Below, one piece after another: positions 49,001 to 61,000 of a stretch of DNA of 64,000 bases. Source of the stretch: Xiphydria camelus (lineage: Eukaryota > Arthropoda > Insecta > Hymenoptera > Xiphydriidae); assembly GCA_963678675.1 (NCBI GenBank), contig OY783192.1, forward strand, positions 4,412,001-4,476,000. Direction: 5' to 3'. The notes under the pieces are model-generated. The model was not told the origin of the DNA. It did not search any database and saw only the letters and a program-made list of their open reading frames with translations. The position numbers and the translations under genes were made by a program. Within the stretch, counting starts at the first letter, position 1, and each line of letters begins with the position of its first letter.

Positions 49001-52000
49001 CCGAGCATGTGCCAAAGTAACCGTCGTGTACCGTAATCGTCGAGCAGTCACGACCGTGTTGCTTCACGGCATTTACACCCTCGGCGCTCCGCCGTACTCT
49101 CGATGTCGAAACGCGTACAACGCGAATATCCGTGCAAATTGACAGCGCGTACGAATAATAAAGCTCGGCAGCGTAAAGAGCGTCCCACAAAGGACGCTTT
49201 ATCGAGCGACTCTCTTCCGAGGGGAGGGTGGATACCCTTCCAAACGGTTTATCGTACACTACGCGGTATATATAGCGTTACGTTCCTCGCGCGCGCGATG
49301 AATTCCGGTTGGGGTGGGCAGTCCGATCTCTCGCAACCGCGCGCGTATTCCAGTTGCGGAGAAATCGCCGATGCGGGAGCCGCGTTTGTCTATACGTTCC
49401 GACGAGTTCTCCTCGCGGAATTAATCATCGGCGACGCGCTGCGCTTTTTCAGCGAGTTCCGCAGGGAAGGCGCACACACACGCCCCGATTTCACATTTCT
49501 ATAGGAAGCCTCGGTCCTCTGCCGAGAACATCTCGCTGCGAGGTGACTTCGTAACGAGCCTTGGAATTGCATATTCGACTAAACCTGTACGTACGGGACG
49601 ATACGTGGACAATTTCAAAGACATTAATTCTGTCGAGGTATTTTCATATCGCGGTCCCGTATACGTAATTTTCAAGGTGATGTGGCCGGAACAGAGTTTA
49701 CATAAATCTGGAAAGGGGAAAGGATTTTCGTCGACCTAGACTGTTTGAAATATTTCAGAATATTCAAATTGCGACAGCAACGATTTATACTGCAAGAAGA
49801 ACGGTATTATTGTCACACACGGGAAAAAATGCTGATGTTGGATTTGCAAAGTCAAAGTTGTAAATATATTCTTGTAAATGTACCGAGAAAATAGTTTATT
49901 AATAGTTCATAAATGTAATTTTAAATACGATTAAATAAATATTTCGTTAGGCCAAGAAAATATATGTTAATTATTAAAATGTTTGTTTCATTTAAATTGC
50001 TGCCTCGGAAGATTTAATTGTGTTGATTAAATATTGTAATAATTAACGGATATTTATCTGATTCGATGAAATATTTATTTCGCCATATTAATTACAAATA
50101 ATGTGTTTTCTTGGTATGCAACTAAACTCTGTAGTATACCAGTTCGGTTTTAACGAAAAAAATAGATATTTTTAATTTGTAATCCGTATAAATATTCAAT
50201 GACGAACGAAAAAGAAACAGTTCGAAAAAAAAAATTATTTGTAAAGTTATAAGTGCGCTTCTTTCTACAGAATTGTGCACTTGTGCCAAGCAATGAGTAC
50301 GAGGGAGATAGTCTTATTAGACTATGACGTAGCTGCATTTCAAAGTATCATTTTCCAACTTAAATAAGGCGGAAAATGAAAAATGTAAAAATACGGAGTA
50401 AATAATTTGGTCTAAATGTTTCGAATCTGCGATGAAAAAATTAATATTAAAACTGAATTAATTACTCGATATAGGTACTTATAAAATGTATCCGACTCTG
50501 CTGTTAATTTTACATTTTTCCGGAAAATTGCACATTTTTCTACTGTAAGTTTAACATTGCCCTATGCTTTTCACATAGTAAGCGCAGACTGTGTTACAAT
50601 TTACAGCAGTTAGTATAGTGTTTACATCAAATTTTTGTTCGTGTAGTGCAGCGATACACAGTAAAAAATTCTTTTGTCTGAGCCGATATAGACTATATTT
50701 TTGGTGTTAGATAACAATGGCATAAGACTGAAAGACACCAGGTGCGGTAGATATAGGTCCACATCAGTGAAATGGTGTTAAGAATTAACACCATTTTTAT
50801 ACCGTGTAATATTGCTAAACCCATAACAAAGTATCACGAGAGATTGATGCGGAACAATAAATTACCGTTGAAGTAACGAGAGCATTTTATTGCTTCGACA
50901 ATAAAATGTACCGATTGCAGCGTCCGATATTCCGGCAATATGTTTTGTAAACTTTTATAGCGCGCGCGCCTTGTTGTTAACTCATTTTTAATCGCGCGTT
51001 TATCACGCTCTCTAAATTTTCACTCCATCGACTGTCGTTATCGTGACCGCCGGACTATCGCCGCCGATTGTTACGCCAAATAGCACCACGAGAGGAGAAG
51101 CACATTTTTCACCCGTTAGCATCCAATCGCGAACTCGTCAACACCGCGATGCGTCAGCGAGGATGATGCATCGGCGCGAGAACGATATGACGTTTCCCGA
51201 TTTCTTAAGATATCCCTAGGAACGCCCACACCCGAGGCGAGCCACTGGCCATTGACTTTACGGTGAAAGGCGATGATATCCGCATTATCTACCGGCTACT
51301 TTCGAGGTAATTTGAGATCAAGCCGTGACGAGCCGAGCTTCGAACGACCGCGGTTGATCCGAGTCGGACAATCGCCGTACAGTCAATTTTAAGCACCGCA
51401 CCGCGGCATGGGACGAATAGCCGTAATCCCCTTTCACCCTCAACTGGCGTCGTGGGATCTCAGAGACCCCAATTCAAACGGACCGTCAACGTTATACAAA
51501 TTTCTCGACGCCGGCCGGTTTGGGGTTAAGAGCCTTCACGTGCCGAGGATATCGTCGTCACGAGAATATCGAGATGAAATTCTGATAAAATCGGCTGCAA
51601 AGCGACCCGCGTCGCGAACGACGATCATCCCGCTGCACGCATATCACATAAAATATCCAGGACGAACAACGTTACTTCGACTTTGCCGCTTCATCGACAC
51701 GGATGTGCGAGCGAACTCATTCGTTTCAAATCTCAACGCGCGAGAGCACCCGCCGTACCGTTACTCCAACGCGCCGCGCGCCCGGTCCATCCGACCTGGA
51801 AACGGAAGTCGTGTTTTCGGACGTCGCGGTGACCTTGAAGATCCTCTCCGAACCTCGCCAAACGAAAGGCGCAATGGAATATTTCTGCTCAACGGGTTTA
51901 TACAGCTTATACGCGAGACAAGCAAAATCCGAGATGCGCGCATCGCGTGTATCGCGTGGGCGTGTATCGCCGCGTTATCAGCGCGCGTCGCTCGTCGGCT

Positions 52001-55000
52001 GCGCGAAGCCGACGCGTCTCTCTTGATCGCGGAATTAATCACGAGATTAACGAAGACCGCGACGAGGACGGTGCGCGATATCTATACACCTGCACCTTTG
52101 CCGCCACTCCCTCGAATTACGTCCAGACGAGATCGCGCGCGCACGCGCGCGCGGCGCGGTTTTAAAATGTCACCGGTCGAAACGACGAGGGGTGCCCGAA
52201 GTATCCGATGATGCTCTTTCCTTGATTATGTACCGCACACTCGCGCCGTTGCGAAGTTCGCTCGTCGAGAAACGCGTGCCCGCGCGCAAGGTCGCGCGCG
52301 GTTTTGCGGAAGGTGTCCGGTTTTCTCGAGCACCGCGTAATTCGATAAAGCCGTGGGGCCCCCGGCGAAATGTATAGCGACGATAATGACGTGCGGGCGC
52401 GGGGTATTTCCGCGACTGTTCGCCCGCGTTGAGAAAAAAAGTATGGCTAAAGTATGGCGAAAGTCTGGGAAAAGTTGAACGAGAAAAGCATGGCTAGGGA
52501 TCGTATTCCAGATGTTCAGCCTGACAATGTTTTCATGTCAATGAAAAGTGAATTTTACTTCATTTGTCTGTAGCTTTCTGATTTAGTTCAGTTGTATGGA
52601 TTCGTCATTATGAAAATATAATGACTTGTTCGGTTTTAGAATACAGTAAATTAGTAATAACCTGTGAGAGTTTAATAAAATAAAAATTGAAATAATATCA
52701 CCTGACGAGAACAGACATCGATCAAAGCATAACCTCGTACAAACAGCTGAATTCTAATGGGATTGAGACATTTGGAAAACATTTTTTAATTAACCATATA
52801 AATGCCTTCTATGTTTATAAGTATTCAGTAGAAATTACTTTTTCAATGTTCAATAACGTTATTTAACGTCAAAATGCAATTTGAAGTACTGAATTTCAAA
52901 CTATAGGTGCATTACGAATTGTTTCGGTTGTATCGTCCAATCGCGGTTTCGGTAGTTTAACCTAATCTTGCCATAGCGCCGTAATCATAAGTAGACAGCA
53001 GATACTCAACCCATTTGGTGTATTCAAGGCCGTACCATTTGAAATTATGAACGGACTCCCTCGGTCATGTAGACAACTTAAAACCCCATTTCTTCATATC
53101 TGTACGATCTTTTGTCGAATTAAATGCACTATATACGCACAGTCATTTATTAATACATATTATACTACGTTCTATACAAAAATTGGAACTCTGATGTAAG
53201 AAACAAAACTTTCCATTACCCGAAAGTAAGAAATTATTTGTATACGGCACTGATGAGCACATCCAACGTCATTTCTTTTTCATATTCCGTTAGAATTCAC
53301 TGTTCTTAGTTCGTTAATAACTATGGAAATAATGATCTTTAAGTAAAATCCTCTTACAGAAGCATCAATCCAGACATAAACTATTTTTCCATAAGAACAA
53401 AAATGTTCATGTCCCAACCTCATTGATGCGCATCGTTTATATCTGAGATACATTCTGTAGCCACACTTTTTTGGTTCAACTTTTCCCAGACTTCCACCAT
53501 ACTCTAGCCATACTTTATTTTTTACGCGGACGGGAATGAAAAATTGCGAGGCCCGCCTTGTCAATCGCAGGGTTTGGCGGGGGAGCGGCTGGAATAACTC
53601 ATTTTTTACCGATCGCACGATTTATCTCGTACAACAATTCAGACGTTGCTCCGCACGTTAGTTCGAGTCGGCCGCGATTTATCGATTTTTCCAGATACCG
53701 TAGCCACGGCGTAGATTTATCGAGGGGAAGATTACGGATAAAATTCCGGTCGCGACGTAAGAGTAGCTTCGCGAATACCGCCGGCGTACGTGGTAAGTGC
53801 CATTCGCGGTCAGACACTGCTGAACTATCACGGAAGCGAAGCGAGATACGATTTAAGTTTGGAAAGAAAAGTTGCTTGTTCTTAATATCCGGCAGTACAC
53901 TTATTTCTAAACTTTCGTGGTATCTTACTTCGTTGTAAGGTAGTTTATTACAGAGGCTGATCATACTCTAGGAGTGCTCTCGCAAAGTCGTCTGATCCTT
54001 GAAAGGCTTGAAGTTTTACTCTTTCGTGGAGTTCAATATTGGAATATCGCTAGAAATCGTATGTATTACTTTGCAGAAAGCAGTTCATTTATATTTAATA
54101 TACATATGTATACTTGATTATGGTGGAAGAAATATTTTTTGGGAAATATTCATCAACTATTACACTCTATTTTTGTTTAAACGAAAGAGACATTCTATTA
54201 AATAATATATATTTATATGGCCCAATGAAATATTTCTTTCGCCATAATCACAAGTATACATTTTTCAACTGTAAATAAACTCTTCTCTCAGTGCAGTTAT
54301 TCCCCGATACGTGAAACAAATCATGGAACGTATAAATTTGTAATTCTGATCGATTTAGCAGTACCTATAGTGCAGCTCTGTCGTCATTGACAAATTTCGC
54401 GATCGCTTAATCCCTTGTTACGTCTTTGTGTATTCACGACCGTCCGACGCTTCCCTCGTCGCTAACGAGATTGATGAGATTCCTCCGGGGAGGTAGGTAC
54501 TCTCAAGCGGGACTATCGACGCTAATCCGAATATTCAATAGAAGTACATTCCCTTAGAACTGGCCTTCTTACGTAATTATGGATTAACTATATAAGAACA
54601 GGTATTGTGTGGATTCGAATTGTTATCTTAGTCGAAGGTTAATTGTGGTGATTATGGTCTGAAGGTTAATGACTCCATATACAAGCGAATGTAACGCGTA
54701 ACGAAGCGTTCGTACGTAAAGGAAGAAACTGCCACAAATGAAGTGGATATGAATTATATCTCGCCTCACCTTTCTTTATAATTCAGTTAATATTCGCGTT
54801 GAAGCTCTTGAACTGTTCTCTCGCTCATTATTTTGCCGTCTCGACTTCTATATAATTATAGCGATTCTTCGCACCTGTGGTATTTTAATTTTTCTTGCGA
54901 ATTCTTACGTAATATTTTAGCTTAATGGATGAAGATGAAAATTGGGGTATCATCTCCATAGAGAACGTAATTTTTATGATTGAGTAAATAATTATAGATA

Positions 55001-58000
55001 AATTAATGAGCCATTATATGGCTATCAGACGTACCTGTTAACCAGACGTGTACGACTTTCCACAAAGTATATCGATACGCGTTCCGTTATCACAAGTGGT
55101 CGATTAACTTCTCATTAATTATCTACTATTTTCAAACTAAGTATCTTGAAGAAACGTTACTTGGGACTTTTTCTCTTTATTTTTTTACTAAACAAAGAAC
55201 TTATTTAACTTGAAGAGATGATTTCTGATACACCCCGTATAATTTGTAAAGCTAGAGAAAATGCTCCCCTGAAATAGTATTAAAATTTGTTATAAAATCT
55301 TATATCTTCCACAGCGTGCGATGACACGGTAGGCTTCGTTTTTGACAACATACTTTTTCACGATGAAACGCACTCTCTTCAAATGAATAAGATCCTCTCG
55401 ACGAACTATAGAACTCACGCGAGCAGGTGTTGCCGTATAGTTCGTAAAAGATACAGTAAACTCGGGATGCAGTTACACGTGCGTATGCGCACACGCTCGA
55501 GCACTTTTTTTCCAAACCATTTGCTCGACTACCTGCAACACTCCTGGGAACCGTGCACACGCGCGCGTGTCGTATCTTTGTAACGGTCGTCCTTCGCATG
55601 GAGAAACATCCGTCGGAGAAGTAGAATGCAGAGAGGGATTCGTCGATAAAGGAGTGTCTGATTAAATGACACTCGTGTTAATTAAAGAGGTACAATCGAG
55701 TCTACCGATTTATTAAAAGGTTACGAATCAAAGGACCGATCGAATCGAACGGCAAGAAACTGAACAGCGACGCTCGAATAAAGAACTGGACGAAAAAAGA
55801 CCGCGGGGCCACTCGGACGGGTTGTAATTAGTATCTCGATTGACCGGGTGTCGAGTGTGATTTCGATATACGACGCTAAAAGACCGAACGGCCATCCAGT
55901 CCTCTTCGTTTCCCCTTCTCGTTTCTTTATTCCTTTTTATCGTTATTACTCAAATACGGCCAGAAATACAAAGTAGGCGCATAAATTCCGCCCATCCCTT
56001 ATTTCGCGTACCATTGCCCCGTGATATTCAAATTCAGAAGTGAAGGCAATCGTAAAATCTTCAACGAAAGTCACCCCTTACTGTACGCCCGACGGCTCGT
56101 CATTTCAATTTGTAAAACCAAACGAAAGGGGCGTGTCATCCAAAAGTCGTCAGACTTTGTGATCGCCTCCCTATACATATGAAGACCTTGGGACCAGAAG
56201 GGGACATGCCACCAAACAAAGTTTTGGAGAAAACGTCATTTTCAACTTATTCTCAAATCGTGAAATCCAGGTTTTAAATTTTTATCGAAAATAAGGTCAA
56301 CCTTTGTTTGGAAATATGTAATTAAAAACAGAACAGAGGCCTTACAGTTTTTGTTTTTAACTTAAACTCATGTTCGACAAAATTGTGGCTTATCCCCTTC
56401 TGGTCCCGAGGTCTTCATATGCGCATATTTAACATTCAACGCAACTTCGCGGAACGATACAGCGGGCGATACGAATGAAAACTCGGCTCAATGTCGAATG
56501 CAGGATCTTTTTTTGCGCGGGTTCCCATCTACGTACTCACTCACACATATCCTGTACGGCAATGTATATAAATGGAATCTAATGCGTCTTTGTGCGTTGA
56601 CGGGGGTCGACGTTGCATTAAGGCTCATTTTTCTTATTCTCGCACTGTCATTTTTCCTTCCACTGGCACCGCGGTGATTAATCGACCCTTCCGAAAGGTT
56701 CGCGGATCAACGTTTCGACGCCTATTCTTTTTCTCCTTATGGAAAATTATGCGACTGACGGGTAGTGCTTGGATAACACCGCGTGTCTTGCTCGAAGGTG
56801 GAAACAATATTTATAGAGCGCCACATCTTACACGCGCGTGCACGGCTTACGACATTTATCTATGGGCTTTACGATGGAATACTAGCACACCTGTGAAAAT
56901 ACCTCGAAGTAACCGTGTGGGGACAGTTACGTACGATTACGATACTCCCTGTAATCGGCCTCCGTATCTTGTTCAATTTTTAAAGCGATTTATAGATTCT
57001 CTATATATTTTGGAAAACTTATACAATTGAGCCGGCAGCTGGATTAACCACTTAAACCACTTTCAACAATTTTTCACTATTAATACATATTCATAATCTA
57101 GGATATTTATATTATGTATCATATTAATTGCATAGTGATAAACTCTGTCCCTCTCAAGGCTTAAGTGACTTCAGGAGAGAAGATGAATTAATTTTGGATA
57201 CTCCTATAGGTAAGAACATCCATTTCCACGTTATCTTGAACGTGACGTGGAAATGGGTGTTCTTACCTTTATGTTAGGAGTATCCAAAATTAATTCGCCC
57301 CCGTCACTCCTAAAGTCACTCGTTAACTTCGTGGCACACACACACAGGCGCGTATTTAGGGAACACAAACAACCACTGAGTCACTGAGCACAGGTACAGA
57401 TTATAATTTTTGATTATGATGAGATTTATTGTGACAGGTTGCAATGCTTGATTAGACGTCAATAATTTCGGCACCTCGAGATCTATGCAGTTTGGTTACC
57501 GATCAATAGATGGTTGTACTGACGGTGGGGCCTCTATTAGTCCGCGTATGCGGTACATTTGAATTAAGCTCCACCCAGTTTCGGAGCCTGGGCGTGAACA
57601 CCCGGTACAGCATTTATTCTGGAGTAGACAATATAGTTTATTAAACATTCAAAATTTTGAATTAAAATTTGCGTACTTAAAAACTTAAGGTTCTTTAAGT
57701 CGTTATTCCAGTTGCCGGCTCAATTAGAACAGTCAAGAAATTTTATTTTATTTCAATATTCCGAAGTTGACGTTCGCGATTAATTTTACATTGAGTCCAC
57801 GTATCTACGCGATGTAAGGAAAATAAAGTTATACGTGCCTGAAAAAAAGTCCGAAAATTTTACTTTCAAATTTCGCTAGACACCGTGAAAACTTAATAAT
57901 AATAAACGAGAGTTTTCCTCAGCCAACAAGTATAGCGAGCGAGAAATCCGAACCAGCAACCACAGCGAACGTTTATACTCGTGTACCTGTATTGAGAACT

Positions 58001-61000
58001 ATCGAGCTCTAGCGAATTCGCAGGAACGTCTAACGTTTCGAAATTACTCGAAGCAATGCGATACGAGCGTCCCTTCTCAGCGTTACGAGCCAAAGAGATG
58101 GTATCGACATGTTTCCATCAATTTGAAAGGAATTTCTTCGAAAACCTATCAAAACGTTCCGCCTATATTTTATACTCCCCCGGCCTCTCCGCGGTCGTTT
58201 AATTATTTGCCTATTCGTTCACGTCCGCGATGCGGCAATGTTTCAAAGAGCGCTTAAACCGAAGCCATATACTTATGATTTATTACGGAAGACCGTATCG
58301 AGTTTTGTCGACGCAGATCCGAGTCATTAATATTTCTTCAGGGTCGCCGAGTTGCAAAATGGCAATGACGCCGGTGTCGCCCTTGAAAAATCGTGCGATA
58401 CCTATCGTGATTGATGAAGTAAAGGACGGAGATCAGTCCGATTGTCACACCCTTTACGGACACTTTTCCTATACATTCTATCGGATCTGTCACCCGGTAT
58501 CTGAAAAAATGACGCAACTGAAAAAAACGTCATTTTTTCGTCTAATTAATATCAATTTACTTGATTGATTCTGAACTTTTTTTGTACCGATCTAGGTACT
58601 TACAATATATCGAAAAACTTTTTTAGACATTGAGCGATGCGAAGATCGGCTCGATGAATGACAGGAATGCTTATCCACCGTGAAATTCGATTCTGTATAG
58701 ATAATATATAGAAGTAGGAAGTAGACTCGTGGTTTAAGGCTAAATAATTATTATCTATCTTTATTAGATAGCGCTGATTCATGTAACTGCACTAATTTCA
58801 CGTTCCACAGTGTCCGTTTCAAAAGAATCGCTTTATATACGGCGAATATCCCAGCTACTCGACCTCGATGACATCAAATTCTGCGAGACGATCTTCAATC
58901 ATAACTTACCGTAACGAGTATCATAAAAACGGCGTAGTCCCAATTCACTTGCTCGAAACGGAGATGATAGGAAAAGAGAGAGAAGGAAAGGAGGAGGAGG
59001 GAGATTAAAGTAACGTGTACCGTTAAGTATATTATGTAGCTTCAGGCGTCGCCAAAAATATTCACGAGCACATACGGGATTTGTGTTACCTTCTTTTTTC
59101 ATTGGTAAGAAATATTCGTGTACCTATTCTGATAGACGTTTACGTTTCTAAACCTGTACCTCCTTATGCGAAATAAATCTGCGTATACGTAACGAGTAAT
59201 ATCCTATAAACTCTTATTCCGGGTCCGGTAGAAGTGTAACACGTTTTGCTCTCGAACAAAAACACTAGGTATACTTACTACCGGCTTCTTTACGAGTTAC
59301 AAGTATGGCTACAGTTTAGATAAGATACGGAATATTCGACCGATCGGCTGCTCGCGTTCGACAATTCGCTTTTTATAAGCGTTCTGTATATATTTGTCTG
59401 AAAAGTTCGCTCCAGAAGCGTAATCCGGCGTTCCTTGAAACTCGCGATGTATGTAAGTAGATTAAACGAGAGCACGCGCAAACTTTGATGCGATTACAGC
59501 GTCCTAGCGATAACAATGCAATTTCAGGAGAAATTCGGTGTTGACTGCTTTGTCTCCTTATCTCGCACGACAAAGATGTACCGTCGAAGCTCTCGTAATT
59601 CACGACGCGACGGGGTTCAAGATTAATTCAATAAATTACTAACAACGTACATAGTTACTTAATATCTACTTACCCGACTATACATAGTATAGGTACATGC
59701 ATCTAACAATACGCACGCCTTCCTACAGTAGATAAAACAAAGATAACCCCGAGACAACGATGTCTCATACCGCGCCTGCCGCGTAAACAAACTTAATCTC
59801 GATCAAAACCCCGTAAGTTAATCTACTAATCGCTTCTATATCAACCGTGACAGATTTATATATCTCAAAGGGCGGTGAGCCGCGAGTATAAAACAAGTGT
59901 CTCTCTCTCTCTCTGTCTTTTAAATCGCCGCGATTATAATAATCGTAAACACAGAATTCCACCGGGATCATTGAGCTTGGTAAAAAACCATCGCTAGTAT
60001 CTTTCCCTTCGCAGAAAACCAGCCGGCGGGTAGGTACAGGTTTTACTCGCGATAATTGGTAAAGCAATTTCGATATGAATTACAATCGGTACACCGAAAC
60101 AGGTGTACGGAATTGCTTCTGTAGCGCGAACTGTAGTCGTACCGTTCCACGCAGTGAAAGTTGATTCAACAAAATCATGATCTCTCTCCGTAGGACCCGA
60201 GTTATGTAAACGGGCAAGAAATTATTATAGATGGAAATAGGCGGCCTATGGCTGCCAATATAATGGCTTATCGGCATAACTCGCTCGGAAAATATCGAAG
60301 TGCGCGTTTCATTTTACGTATTCGCGGATATTTCGTTGTTACGGAGATCATTCTCATTTAAATTGGTTCACACACGGAGAAAAATGGATTTGGAATGAAA
60401 AGCACTGAGAGAGTGCCCATATTCTGGCACTGAATACTCAGATTCTGGATTCATGTGATCGACTGTGTGGCACTGGAGTGATGACTCGAATTTTTGCAAA
60501 ATATTGCCATACAAAATAATATTTCATTCCCCTCTTATGGCAAAAACCATCGACACGAATAGTACCGAGGAAACCATTAACTTGGATTCCTAACTTATTT
60601 TTCTCAGTGTACACAGATTTCTTGCTGCAAGTAAAGAAAGTTTAAGAAAGCGCTGGAACTTCTTGCGTCGACGTATTAAAGGTAGCTGCATTGTGCGACG
60701 GAGAAAAATCAATAAATCGACATCCGCGTTATTATTACACGTTGTAATTATACAACAAGAATCGTCGAATTCCACGACAAGTTCCCGCAGTCGTTTGCGC
60801 GCGAGCGAGGAATGTTCCTCGAAACTGATCGGAGCGGAACGCATTTACGCAAAACACGACGAATTAAATTGCTAAATTGCTTTCTCAGGAAAGTCTCATT
60901 CTATGAAGTCTCGTAGACCGAGACTTTGCTGGTACATCAAAAATCGCCGACTAGCCGTTGTGTCTATTAGATTCGTGGTTTTACGTAACACAAAAAGTCG

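Noticed and set aside
48738..49259. 173-codon minus-strand frame
   Set aside because: It begins in CpG-rich DNA and ends inside a MITE (48601-48811), with no family resemblance.
51408..52211. 267-codon plus-strand frame in the giant intron
   Set aside because: Arg-rich from CGN codons with no recognisable domain, and frames on both strands are open in the same CpG-rich block. Worth a protein search, but not supported as a gene here.
55225..55245. Possible isolated mariner end (GATACACCCCGTATA)
   Set aside because: No matching second end or TA-flanked partner was found nearby; too short to call.
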